From Chalara sp. BL73 (Eukaryota > Ascomycota > Leotiomycetes > Helotiales): a DNA stretch of 64,000 nt. The notes beneath the pieces are model-generated. The model had not been told where the DNA came from. It saw only the letters and a list, made by a program, of their open reading frames with translations, and ran no database searches. The DNA lies in the NCBI GenBank assembly GCA_918026815.1, contig CAKJVC010000069.1, positions 186,001 through 250,000 on the forward strand. Direction: 5' to 3'. The position numbers and the translations under genes were made by a program. Positions 22,377 to 33,438 of the stretch are shown in pieces. Numbering within the stretch: the first letter of the stretch is position 1; every line of letters starts with the position of its first letter.

Positions 22377-23579
22377 GCTTGTATCCTGTCGTCCGATTTG
22401 GCTGGTTCGCTTGCATTGGATTCCATCGGCGTTTTAAAGATACCCAAGGGTGGCATTGCGGCTGCGAGGGCAGCGGCGTTGAGCAATGTTTCATTGTATT
22501 TAATAGCATCTAGATACGGCATGGTCAAGGTTAATAACACGAAGTGAAGAGTAATCTTTCAGGTTCAGGCAATGTTGCTCAAGATCTCTCCGGCCGAACG
22601 TAACTTACAGATAGAAAGAGATAGGCCCCTCAGACGTGGAGATCCGAGGCTATACGTGCAGAACGGACGTCAGTTTGGACCACGCGATGTTCGCCTCACT
22701 TTGATAAATGGGAAGCCTTAAAAGGCATCGCAGGAATGCCTGCACAACTACACGTCTGCTTAATACATTCTAGGCCAAACTATTTGCTATCGTTGGTTCT
22801 ACCAACTCTCCAAGACATCACGGAATAAGGATGAGATTGAATCTTGATTTTCGAACGCAGGCACCCTGCTGCCATGGTATCCAAGAAATTTTCCACCTAT
22901 TTATAATCAAGCTCCTTAAAATTAGTCTCAGGCATATGTAGAAGACTCTCAATAATCGCTCGTGCTTTCTTGCTCCTGAGATGCCAGGCCGGGCATTGAA
23001 GCAACATGAGCAATCAAGTATATCGCTTGAGTCTCTGAACCCCGAATGTCGAGAGATCCACATCTTCATGGTACCTGCCGAAAGGCGAAGATGATTCATC
23101 GATAGGAGAACCTCACACAGTGTTCTTGGATGAATGTCCAAACGACGATGGATTGAGCCATGTTGGAACGGAACGTGTTATGATCATGCCCCTGCAAAAA
23201 TGTGACCCACAACGTTGGTCTCGCGACACCGATCATGATCTGGAAATCTAAGGCTCCCAAGGACAACGCCCTCTTCCTCTAACCTAATTGGTGCTCATTG
23301 TGTCAACCAATATCAAGCACAAGCACTGAGAGGTGTACGGACACCGTCACCTGCAACTTAAAGATAACCTTGATCTGTGCATCTCATTAGAACTCCTTCC
23401 CGCCTCATCAAAACAGCAATAGTTGAGTGTCGTTCAAATGTTGACGAGCGACTTGAGAATCGGCTCTGGCGTTATTAGGGAGGCCTTGACAAGAACGTCC
23501 TAGTGACCACCGGGTTATGTTATGAGCACTGCTACATGATAAACTCACATGCATTCGACGTCTTGTCATCTGGATGAGC
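22377..23579. other. Convergent intergenic region, 1.2 kb
   Basis: The region lies between the stops of rtc1 and the XLF gene. A minus-strand frame begins MPYLDAIKYNETLLNAA near 22520 but runs antisense into rtc1 codons without a family match. I see no other gene. Confidence 0.35.
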
Positions 23580-25301
23580 CTAGAACTTCTTCTTCTTTTT
23601 AGCCGGCGCTTTGCTCTTCTCTTCTAAAGCCCTCTTGAGCTCTAACCTCTTTTGGTCTGCTTTTTCTTCAGCCGTCGGTTCTACTTCGACTGGGGGACGC
23701 TTATTCTGATGCTTTACAGCATCGACCTTCCCCATTGTGCCTTTTGTTGGCTCAGGTGAGTTCTTGGCGGTTGACGGTGACGGCGTAACTTCTTTTTTCG
23801 TGCTAGCAATACCTGCCGTTCCTTTTCCTCGCTTTCCGATGGGAGACGAATCGCCTTCTGACGAAGAAGCAGAGGAATTAGCTTTCTTTCCACCTATTCT
23901 GCCGAGCCTGCCTTTCTGCTTCTTCGGCGGTGGTCGATCTGACTCTCCATCCGTGGTATCACTATCATCGGGCTTTGAAGATGCGTTCTTCCTGCCAACC
24001 GTGCCCAGCCCACCTTTTTTCTTTGGTGGAAATGGTTCCATGTCCTCACCATTGGTACGGGCATCACCGCTTGAGGAGGCAGTCTTTGTTCCATCAACTC
24101 TATCAGCATTCTTGGCAGGGGATGCGGATGGCTTTTCATCGTCTGTGGTGTCACTGTCACCTTGTGGGAAAAATGCTTTATTTTTGCCAATTTTGTCAAC
24201 GGTCTTGGTTTTTTGGCTCACATTCTCAGCACCTCTACTGAAATGTGGACGTACGGGCGCGCCATCGCTTGTATCTTCGTCTTCATCCTTCATCTTAGCA
24301 TCCGATGTAGATATTGGAGCTTTCCCGCCTATGATGCTGATATCCTTCTGGTTCTTCGGACCACCAGGTACCGAGTGTGATGGATGGCTGTCAGGAATTA
24401 TAGATTTTTGTGACGACACATCATCGAAGTCATCTTCATCACCTGTGGTATCATCTCTGAAATTGACGGGAACTGGGACCGGCTTCGACTGGATTTGGCC
24501 GTAGAGACCGACCATCTCCCCTTTCCTGCTCTCCCACCAAGCAATCTCTGGCGCTTGAGACTTGGCGGCAGCGGTAATACTGACGGTATGCGAGGCCGCA
24601 TCGCCAAATATGCTCTCCACGAGTGGCGTTGTCCCTTGCAAGACTTCATCACTCGCACCATGCTGGCTGCGAAAGTCAAACACGGCTAAGCTCTTCACTT
24701 TCGCCTCAGCTTGCTCTCGATTGACCTTGGTCCCTTTGCTCACAGCTTGCGGGAAGACCTGGCCTAGCTCAACACCTTGTTGCTCGAGCTTGTCCAGCAT
24801 CTTCTGTATAACATGGTCCTTTTCCTTGATGACTTCTGCCAGCCTGGCATTTTCCCGCATACACGAATGATGTGCTTGTAACAGCGGCTCTGTAAACTGG
24901 CTTGCAAAAAGAGGCTGCTGTGTTGCAGTCAGATGGAACACCCATTCTAAGGGGGATAGGCCACCCGGGAGATTGACTTTGAGATTGATCATGATATTGG
25001 GCCGGTTAGTCTCACTACCGATATTCAAGGTGGCCGTCGTGTCCCGACCGCCCTCAATGCCCAGCTTGATTTTCTCTAGGAAAATCTGCAACTGATCACC
25101 TTCGGTAGGGTCAATACTGGATTCCTGTTCCAAGCTGCGTCTGAAGATGGCTCGGCGGTCCATTGACTCGCTCCAGATATAGGTGAGATCCGTGAGATAG
25201 ATAGTGTATGCATTTGATTGGAAGATTGTCGATATCAATAACGGGGGCAGCCGGGTAGTAAGAGAGAGAGAGACAGGCAATGGGCGCCAAAATGAAGCCA
25301 T
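23580..25301 (-). CDS. XLF/Nej1-type non-homologous end-joining factor
   Basis: XRCC4-like factor of non-homologous end joining, which bridges Ku and the ligase IV-Lif1/XRCC4 complex at DNA ends in the nucleus. Single exon, 573 aa from the ATG at 25301. The N-terminal head (about 1-140) begins FWRPLPVSLS and contains LPPLLISTIFQSNAYTIYLT and the conserved W-S-E-S-x-D-R-R-A-I element. A coiled stalk follows (about 160-190, EVIKEKDHVIQKMLDKLEQQ). The rest (about 250-573) is a long disordered tail rich in DSDTTD/E and basic clusters, longer than in human XLF (299 aa). The last residues are KAPAKKKKKF, a basic run ending in Phe that resembles the Ku-binding motif at the XLF C-terminus. The antisense 255-codon frame is a shadow of the tail. 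Confidence 0.85.
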   Translation of the reverse strand: MASFWRPLPVSLSLTTRLPPLLISTIFQSNAYTIYLTDLTYIWSESMDRRAIFRRSLEQESSIDPTEGDQLQIFLEKIKLGIEGGRDTTATLNIGSETNRPNIMINLKVNLPGGLSPLEWVFHLTATQQPLFASQFTEPLLQAHHSCMRENARLAEVIKEKDHVIQKMLDKLEQQGVELGQVFPQAVSKGTKVNREQAEAKVKSLAVFDFRSQHGASDEVLQGTTPLVESIFGDAASHTVSITAAAKSQAPEIAWWESRKGEMVGLYGQIQSKPVPVPVNFRDDTTGDEDDFDDVSSQKSIIPDSHPSHSVPGGPKNQKDISIIGGKAPISTSDAKMKDEDEDTSDGAPVRPHFSRGAENVSQKTKTVDKIGKNKAFFPQGDSDTTDDEKPSASPAKNADRVDGTKTASSSGDARTNGEDMEPFPPKKKGGLGTVGRKNASSKPDDSDTTDGESDRPPPKKQKGRLGRIGGKKANSSASSSEGDSSPIGKRGKGTAGIASTKKEVTPSPSTAKNSPEPTKGTMGKVDAVKHQNKRPPVEVEPTAEEKADQKRLELKRALEEKSKAPAKKKKKF

Positions 25302-26116
25302 TGTGGTGTATGCAGAGAATCAAATTCCAGGAAAGTTACGCGTTCGAGAAGATTGTGACGCCAATCCAGATGATGTAGAGTAGAATACAGGAAAGAGTTG
25401 GGGACAACGGGTACGTGCATATATCAAGAATACTCCGAGGGAACAGGCTCTAGGCGTTGTACGAAGCGTGGTTCAACTTCATCGAAGTACGGGCGTAAGG
25501 TACTTAAGGAGTGGCGGCGGCTTTGTTAATCTCGTGGAACACAGTTCAAGAGATCAAGGTAGACGCGCTCAGATACGTGCCAAGCTCAGAAGGCAACACG
25601 TCATGGGAAGCGAGATCATGTGATTAATTCCTTTTTATTCCGGATGATATGGATGGGCTTATGTAAGTAGGCTAAGGAGCCAGGAATCTCTTAATAAAGT
25701 GGTTTACACATTCGTGATTATTAAAGCATGCCTTGGTGATAGATATATGGCGGTATGAGTTTGTTTTGACACTCCGGTCTTAGAAATAGGATCTATTGGC
25801 CAGAGGGCATATTAGGAGCATTATGGTTATTGTATTCTCTACAGTTATAGGCCGTAATATATAGGTAAGTCATCCACTATTGTAGCAGGTTTAGCGACGA
25901 CCGTCTTTAACAATATTGGCAGAGGTTAGAGGCTGAGAGATGGACGAGTGCATTTTCTTCAAGCCCAATAGCACGAATATGGTCATGCAAAATATGCTCA
26001 ATAATGGACCTCACAGAGCTTCAGTCAGTAGGACAGAGCGATATCATTGAGAATAACTATTACTTCAATAAATCCTTGCACAATACATCTATCAGTTTCG
26101 GGAATCCCCTTCGGTA
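25302..26116. other. AT-rich intergenic region left of MITE
   Basis: Promoter side of the XLF gene followed by AT-rich DNA without supported open frames (25.6-26.1 kb). Its composition is clearly lower in GC than the neighbouring genes and suggests old, decayed repeat sequence. Confidence 0.35.
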
Positions 26117-26362
26117 TCCCTTTAACCGCCAGAGCGTTCAGATCTCACTTAAGTGAGGGGTTTAGCCAATCAGAACGTCTCTGTTAAATTATTATTCCTT
26201 ACAACTACTGGATATTTTTATAATATTCTTTTCAACAGTTTATTAATAGACAAAAGCTTGCTAATTATACTAAATATGTAAGGCTTGCGCTGTTTATCGT
26301 TTTAATAGGGTATTGTCACGTAATTGTGGTACACGGTCTGAACACTCTGGTGGTTAAAGGGA
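26117..26362. mobile_element. MITE-like element with 26-bp terminal inverted repeats
   Basis: The left end starts TCCCTTTAACCGCCAGAG (26117-26142). The right end (26337-26362) is its reverse complement over 26 bp with two mismatches, both transitions. The left end is preceded by TA and the right end followed by TG. Just inside the left end is the palindrome CTCACTTAAGTGAG. The 246-bp element has no coding capacity, so it would be a non-autonomous DNA transposon, perhaps Tc1/mariner-like; the target-site duplication is not clean. Confidence 0.65.
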
Positions 26363-28678
26363 TGGAAGACCCACCCTTCAATAGGATGGTGCACGTGTAA
26401 AAGTTTGGCTCAAGTCGCCAAACCCCTTGATAGCGACCCGCAAGGTCAGGGGCCAAGTGACTGTGCTGGAAACAGTACCTATTATACAAAGTGTGTCTAC
26501 AACATCCCACTATGCAATCGAGGGTACACAATACTGTGGCCAGAAGAACTTCACTCCGAGTCTTCAATGCCCTTCACCCTTGGTCACCGACAACATACTT
26601 CAAAAATTCAACAAATGGGCAAGCACAAAGTACCAACCAGGGATAACAAAGTTTCGGACGCACAAGTGCCTCATTTCACAGAAACTAGTTGCCAGTGGAA
26701 TCGATGTTGTGGGCTCAATGGAGCAGACCAGCATTCTGCTTGAATGTAAAGGAGCCAAGCTGGGAATTACATGCACTGTTGGGCGTTTGAGAGGTTGATA
26801 AAAATTTGAGAAGCTGTTAGCGGAAGCTTAATGGTGGGAATCTTGGTGTTCCCAAAGCAGTTGTACCCATTCATAAAGAGAATAAGCAGGCTCATATTAG
26901 GCTTGCCACTCTTCTGTGATCCCATATTCCACTCGGCACTAATGATACGGACTATAGATAGTCCACCGCAATAACTACTTCAGATGTTTCGCCTTAGCAG
27001 CATCACATCTCGAGCCATGATTGATCAGGTATCGAGGGTTTACCCAGTTAAGCGATCCTACTTTTTTGCTGCATAGCCTTGCTACTGAAGATCTAAAGAG
27101 TCTCGGGTCCCAAATCCAGATCCGGGAAACCAAGATCCAGACCTGAGATAGCCTGTAATTGGGACATCAGATACTGGGCGCATAACGTCTTTCGCTATGT
27201 ATATACATTCTTCCCGCTAAGCTGTGATATCTGAAACCTGAAAACGGCAGCCAGCCATCTGCGAAGGGCCAGTTTCGTCTTAGTGGATGAAGACGGGTCG
27301 TCCGTGCTTGCTTGCTCCAAGGGTGGGATATAATCTGCAGATGGACAAGGGGGCTCGGTAGGTAAGCAAGACCAGAGAGTTGCAGCAGATTGAAAGGCGA
27401 CGGCGCGCAGTTTTCATGGCTTGAATATTTGCTTCTGGTTTCTCGCTGTGGAAGGAATGTGGATAGGCCAGCAGGCAGCTGCACAGGTGATGCAAAGTGG
27501 AGTGTCTGAAAGCTGCAAAAGGCCAGAAAAGATGATTAGTACTTCCCGCTGTCTGTATCTATCCAATGTGCCTCTGAGATACCATAGGTATTTTAGAACT
27601 GTCACAAAACTGTAAAAAAACACACATTTCGAGGTTAATGTTTGGATAATCGCTGAGCCGAAGCGAAAATTGAGGCTGATGTGGCGTTGCCCAAATATGA
27701 TTCGAACTCCGGATAGCTGGGACGGCATTGTTGGTGGCGCAATGTCATCGGACTGATGTGCATACAGATTACGGAGATCTGCTGAAGAATTTCAAGTTTT
27801 TAAACCCAGTCTGATATACATAAGTGGCGATAAGCTCTTTCCAGCTCTATGCATGATCTCTGCTAATACCTGGTCCAACTCGGTGGGATCCATCATAATT
27901 TTGGGTGAAGAAATCCAAATTGTTAGTATTATAGTTTATCATATATGAGCAGTAGAGACACGAGTGAAGGGATATTCCTAAGTGGCTTGTATCAATTAAC
28001 TTTGAAGGCAAACAGGTTCTTATTAGCCTGCTTCTCAGGTGGCTTAACTTCATTCACATTAGTCTAATAGGGGTTTTGCAGTGCCAGCCACTTTCGGCTG
28101 TGGCTGCTGTATCACGGTAGATTGGGGGAAAAAGAAATAACTGCACATATAGACATCCGGACGCTTTGTGGTGGCTTTCTCTGACTCAACCTAACCCCAG
28201 TAAATGCAGAAATGATTGGAAAGGCAGAGATGCGACACCTCAACCTGTAAATTAACTGAAAGACAGACTAGCCACCGATCCATGTCGCGTAGCATACCGA
28301 AACTACGCCCGCCTGAAGCGTATATATTATTAGCTTGGCTTTAATAACACGCCTCCACAAATGATCTGTCAAATGCGTTATCATTAATTTAATGACCTTC
28401 AGAAGATCTAAGTCACAGCTACCCAATGCTGTGAAGACACGTTTCATGGTGCAGAAAGGCGAAGCGGGACATGGTGGTTCCAAATTAGCAACCATATTTT
28501 AACACCCTTCTTATACAATGTCCCCAAACCTTGGTGTTCGGTTAAGATGATGCCATTATGTTGTGCTTCTTCTCTGCAAGCACTAAAACAACGAAGAATA
28601 AATGTAGCAGCTAGTGCAATACAGCGCTGAGCATTTGCGGTCATGAACAGATATCCGCAGCCCATAAATAGCAGAATT
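26363..28678. other. Gene-poor region upstream of nothing identifiable, 2.3 kb
   Basis: Overlapping frames at 26405-26798 lack ATG starts at their beginnings and match nothing I know. The rest contains only short frames. A GATTCGAACTCCGG stretch at 27700 resembles a tRNA T-loop in reverse but has no matching stems. I support no gene here. Confidence 0.35.
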
Positions 28679-30103
28679 TCAGCAATGATTGCTATAAACT
28701 ATATGAGGATTGCTGAATGGAGGACTGAATAGTGGCTCATCATCGCAAACAGCATGCACTTGGTCTAGAGCGTACACAGGCACCTCTTCGTAACTAGACT
28801 CCACATACTCATATTTGACTGTTGGAAAGAAGTACGGACTGCTTGCAGGCGTGCTTTCCGCATTGGGTGTCAAGGGGGTGTCTTGTCTTTGCGCGAGGCT
28901 CCGAGGCAAGCCATCATAATCGTAGTGAAACTGTGGAAGTCTTTCAGGCTCCAGTAGTGGAATATGGCTCTCGTGACGTAGATCTGGTTGGTCATCTTTA
29001 ACTCTATGCCGTTGAAGCCTCATCTTGATTGCACTTATTCCACCTTTCTGGCCAGATGTTTGTCTGATGGGTGCTGGATTCTCCGTCTTGATGAACTTCT
29101 TGCTGCCATTGCCTTTGCGATACCGTGTGGTGGACTGAACACCATCCTTGATTGCGAAGTCTTCCAGAACCCATTCCGTAGCCTTCTTTGTTTCATCCCC
29201 AGAGGTCTTCCGCTCTGTCTTTTTGAAGGCCTAAATGTATCAGTGAAGCTCAACAGAATTTTAGGTAAAGACACTTACAGCATTCATCGATAGATTATGG
29301 CGAATGCTATTCATCCATCCTTTGGAGTCTGAACAGCCTTTGTTCGTGTTGTCACGAAACCACTGATAAATCTCTTGCAACACCATGGAGTGGTTAGGGA
29401 CACTCATTAGAGCTCGATAAATCAATTTCGCGTATGGCTCATCTGCCCAATGCTCATCTGCTTCCATGACGGGCACGTCTCGCGAGCTAGGGTCACTCTC
29501 ATCAGATGTCTCACTCCGTGGCATCCGTACAGCACCTATATCTCGGTCCAAAGACTGACCCATGGCGGCATCCTCAGCGTTATGGTTACAACTAATGCCC
29601 GAGTTCGGAAACTCTTGCATGTTGCGTTGAGCACCAACAATTTCGTAGTTTGAGCCCGTCATCGGCCGTCTTACTTGACCCATCCCAAAGTCTGTCGAAT
29701 GGTAGCCTGGATGGGAGGATATGCTGATATTATTGAGATTTGTCCCATCAAAAGGCATAGTTCGAGGCGTTCCATCTAGATGACTTTTTCCTAATTCATA
29801 ACTTCTCATATCGCAGTGAGGATACTCACTTACGTCTAGATCCTCGTAAAGTGTTGATTGTTGACAAGAGTTCGTCCAGGCGGTAGTATATTGGGAGACA
29901 GACACCTCCGCAGCTGAAGCATACTGGTTGTTGTAAAACCAATTGCTGTTGAACAGCGATTGAGCCTCTAATTGTGTTTGGGATAGCCCTTCGAAAGCGG
30001 CCATCTGAGGATCGGGTTGAGAATATGATGAGGAGTTTCCACCATACGGAACGTTGGAGGACAATCCATTCATGTGAGGTCGACTCTGATAGTCCAAATT
30101 CAT
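28679..30103 (-). CDS. Forkhead-domain transcription factor
   Basis: Sequence-specific DNA-binding regulator with a winged-helix forkhead domain; which fungal forkhead subgroup it belongs to is unclear, and no FHA domain is seen. Exons 30103-29279 and 29230-28679 join in phase 0 (48-nt intron), giving 458 aa. The domain (about residues 220-300) contains DEPYAKLIYRALMSVPNHSM, then IYQWFRDNT and recognition helix GWMNSIRHNLSMNAAFKK, split by the intron after MNA. The N-terminal part is rich in Ser, Asn and Gln (MNLDYQSRPHMNGLSSNVP), as expected for an activation region; the C-terminal tail has PLTPNAESTPASSPYF. A 58-nt intron-like stretch near 29778-29835 (GTAAGTGAG to TCATCTAG) is retained in this model; splicing it would disrupt this frame and truncate the protein before the forkhead domain. 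Confidence 0.83.
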
Positions 30104-31195
30104 ACTGAATCCCGTAGGAAAACTGACTTTGTACTGTAGCGACTATTGATGTGTCCAAGTGATGAGAGGGGTTGCTTCACTTGGATTGTGTATGACAGTG
30201 ACATACCTCGGAATATTGAATGACGAAGGGTTTGGGTGTAGATATTAGATAATAGAGAGAGCTGGATACTAACCTAACAAGGCTATAACACTAATCTGCA
30301 GGATGGCGACTGCCAACGCATGGTATACAAGCTGGGTACGTGTGACTGCAAGCCTTGTTTGCCCCCGGGGAAGAACATGAGCGATGCTTTTAGAAAATGC
30401 TTAGCTTCTCTGTCTAGAAGCTCTGATAGCAAGCGCTTAGCAGGTTCACACAAATAACGGTGATCGATTGTCACTAGCAGATCAGGCTCGATACAACAAT
30501 GGGCCAAACGGAATCACGCATTAGCGCGTTGAGGGAAAGATTGCCAGAGAGAGGCCAACTTGTGACCTGTGAACACGAAGAGGGTTCCACCACCCGCCTC
30601 ATGCAGGCTTTTTGCTAACATCGACGCCTCAGCACCAGCAACAGCCCAGTAACTCCCAAAGAAGGATTCTGGAATAGTGCTCGCTGTGTGTGGGTCTAGA
30701 TAGCCTTCCTTTCATCATCCCGGATATCAATGCCAAGAACTACGTGCAATAGTTGGGCGGGGGGTGTAGAATGAAAATAGCGGGTGTACATAATGAGACG
30801 TTGATGGGCATATGTGCAAGTATCCTTTATGCGTCACATCAGCGAAGAAGGTGCACAAGCCAATCCAAAGAACTGAATGTTTAGGACCTATTGTTAGTCG
30901 CTCTGGTTCAGAAATCATTGGCCTGCAAAGCCTCAAAGGTTACTTTAAAAGTTGCTGCGCTTTGAACAGCAGAAAACAAGGTTGATCCCCACAACATAGG
31001 GTCACACAACATACCGGTAGTCCTGAGCCGGGTGCAAAACGTGCGCTCTGGATCACGATTCAGTGAGTGAATGCAGCTATACTGTTTTGAACGCTAAATA
31101 TACCTTATTAAACATTGGCTACTCTGTACTGGTATCTGTAATGAACTATGCCCAAAGCATGAAATAAAGCCAGGATGTCTAGATAGAAGAACAGA
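30104..31195. other. Intergenic region, forkhead promoter to Cactin 3' end
   Basis: About 1.1 kb with no supported gene; it holds the forkhead promoter and the Cactin 3' UTR. Minus-strand frames at 30283-30507 and 30727-30936 have no family resemblance. Confidence 0.4.
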
Positions 31196-33156
31196 TTACT
31201 TCCGATAGTAGATCTGATGCAAGAAGTTAGCACACAATACAAACCCTTGATATAACGTGGGTGCGCACCTTCTTATACTGAAAATGGAGCTGAAGAATAC
31301 CCTGTGTAGAAGATTAGTCTCTTCGGTCTGAGATGAGACATGCGGCATAGGTGGGGGCCGTGCCTGAGCTTGCACACTCGCGGTAGAGAACTAAGCATAC
31401 CTTGTCAAAGCTACTCCGAAAGCCACGGTCTCTCTTCGCGCTGTAATCCCATTCCTATACATTTAATTAGCACGGGTCATTCACGGAGACTAGGGTCATG
31501 AGACGAGTTTCTTGAATCTCAAGACGTATCACTGGGAATGGAAGACTCTGAAACATAGCTACATACCTTGTCTACAATGCGGAAGGCGATATCTTCGTAA
31601 GGCGGTCCCGCTATGAAGCGGATGAGGCATGTGTCTTCCTCTCCCGCTGGTGCAAATGATTCGCCCCTTTTGCGGCCGTGCTCTCTGATGATCTTGAACG
31701 TAGGTGCCTTTGCTTTGTCGATGAGGTCTGGATAAAATATGTTGAACTTGTATCCCTGAACAACTTTGGGAGGCGGGTTATCGTGGTCGTAATGTGTCTG
31801 ATTGTACTTGTTCCACTCATATCCCATCTGGACACGATTAAAGTATCGAGGTTTTCTTGGTCTATACCTATCTGCCCATTGTGGCTTCGAAGATGTTGAG
31901 ACATTCTCCTCAGCAGTAAAGATTTCTTCATTCTCATTTACACCACGTGCAACCTCTCTCTCATACAGAGCTTTTGTAGCCTGTGAGAAGTCCTCATTCA
32001 CAGCTGTCAAAAAGCGCTGCGTGCCTGGTGGTGCGGTGCCAGCAATCGGCGCACTAGCCATTTTGGTGATCGAGCTGGTAGTTGTTTTCTCGGGTGCTGA
32101 CTGGCGGGACGGAACGTAGCCTAGCTTCAGAATCTTACGCCGGTCACCAACAATCCTCTGGATGAAAACAGACTCATCAACTACCTCGCTTGATTTGTCC
32201 TCCGGCCGTAACTTAAGAAGCGGCTCCGGGTCATAACTTTCCGAATAAGGGAAAATAGATTGCTTTTGATCATTCTCCGAGCCGATCATGTAGTTTAATG
32301 TGCTAGAGTCTCTATCGCCCGAGCTTGCTGAGTTGGTAAGCAAGCTCTGAAGCCTTAGACGAACATCCTGGGAGTTTTGCTGCTCTTCTTTCCTAAGCGT
32401 CTCTGATCGATTGTTTAGGACCGATTGGTACACCTTTTTGAGCTTTGCCTTAGCCTTCCATACCAGCAGACTGCGTAGGAGTTGCTCCCAGTAATCGACA
32501 TCAATAGGCTCATTCGATTTTAACTTTGTTCTAATCTGCTTCTCCAAAGCCTCCAGCTGCTCAAATGTCTTTGGTCCTAGCAGTTTATCTACGTCGGATG
32601 CAACTGAGCTCACCGCCCGACCTTCAGGTCCGAGCGGCTTTAGCTTGTCGCGACGGTCGTTACAAATAATATTCATGGTCTTCCAGTAGTCCTGGTTCTT
32701 TGTGCTCGTTTCTAGAGAGAGGTATGATGTGATATCTGTTTCCAGCTCCTCAAGCTGCGCATCATTCAGTCCCTCGAAGACACCCTCGGGGTCAACGACA
32801 TCAATTTGGACTTCTTCTTCGTCATCTTCGAGCAGGTCGCGATCAGGATCTATAAGGCGTAGAATAACAGCCAGCCAGTCGATAGGCTTCGCTCTCCCTT
32901 CTCGAACACGAATGTGCGCCTTTTTCTTCGCTTGCTTTAGCACAAAGCTGTCCTCCTGAGACACCCATTGATTCGTTTGCTCGTCCTCCAATGTGTTATT
33001 CTGCCGTGCCTGTCGAGCATCTGATTGCCTGAAAGAATTTGCTGGTCCGCCCCGAGAAGGCTTGGAAATCCGTGTATGTGTATCACGTCGCGGAGAAGTA
33101 ATATCTCTCTGTGGCGCTCTGTAGCCTGATAGCATGGCTCTCCTGCCTGGATCCAT
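31196..33156 (-). CDS. Cactin, spliceosome-associated protein
   Basis: Conserved nuclear protein that associates with the spliceosome and is needed for faithful pre-mRNA splicing (Cay1/Cactin family). Four exons join in phase 0: 33156-31567, 31454-31401, 31301-31269 and 31213-31196, giving 564 aa. The last three exons are only 54, 33 and 18 nt. The N-terminus is basic; the mid-domain contains QDYWKTMN and DVDYWEQLLRSLLVW, typical of Cactin_mid. The C-terminal domain is diagnostic: KPRYFNRVQMGYEWNKYNQ, PPKVVQGYKFNIFYPDLIDK, ICLIRF-type CLIRFIAGPPYEDIAFRIVDK, then EWDYSAKRDRGFRSSFDK, GILQLHFQYKK and the terminal IYYRK. This ending confirms the micro-exon chain. It is shorter than animal Cactin because the N-terminal RS-like region is reduced. 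Confidence 0.93.
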
Positions 33157-33438
33157 GTTTTGGTATTATTTATCTGCAAAACTTCCTAATAGGTCTCTAT
33201 ATGCTGATTGTTGCGAAGCCAGCGTAAAATTAGGAGATAGTAGAAACGTTGGCAGATTTAGTGGTGACACCCCGCAAAATAGGCTAGCATATAAGGCTGA
33301 GCGTCATTATTATGGGTCCTCGCAAGGCTGAGCCCCTCCGAGCCAACATAGGTGACATCGGAGTATATTGACGATGGTGAATGACTCTCTATAGATCAAG
33401 TCATATACAGATCCATAAGCCCCACGTCCTGACTCACC
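33157..33438. promoter_or_regulatory. Divergent promoter, Cactin and DUF7918 genes
   Basis: These 282 bp lie between two divergently oriented ATG codons. No TATA box is obvious. Confidence 0.4.

Noticed and set aside
22025..22540. Minus-strand frame containing MPYLDAIKYNETLLNAA
   Set aside because: First 45 residues look protein-like, but the remainder is antisense to the Rtc1 zinc module; no splice to another exon was found.
23737..24504. 255-codon plus-strand frame antisense to the XLF tail
   Set aside because: Mirror of the low-complexity Ser/Asp/Lys-rich XLF tail; composition (F, S, P runs) is what the antisense of that tail must give, and no domain is seen.
26405..26798. Two overlapping plus-strand frames of 112 and 123 codons
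   Set aside because: Both begin with TTG, overlap in different frames, and match nothing recognisable.
27690..27725. Possible minus-strand tRNA (TTCGAA T-loop)
   Set aside because: The T-stem does not pair, and no D-arm or acceptor stem is found at the expected distances.
29778..29835. Intron-like 58-nt stretch in the forkhead gene
   Set aside because: Good GTAAGTGAG and TCATCTAG ends, but removal would shift the frame of the natural-looking N-terminus before the forkhead domain. Joining it to the other upstream frame gives an unlikely Trp/Cys/Ile-rich protein.
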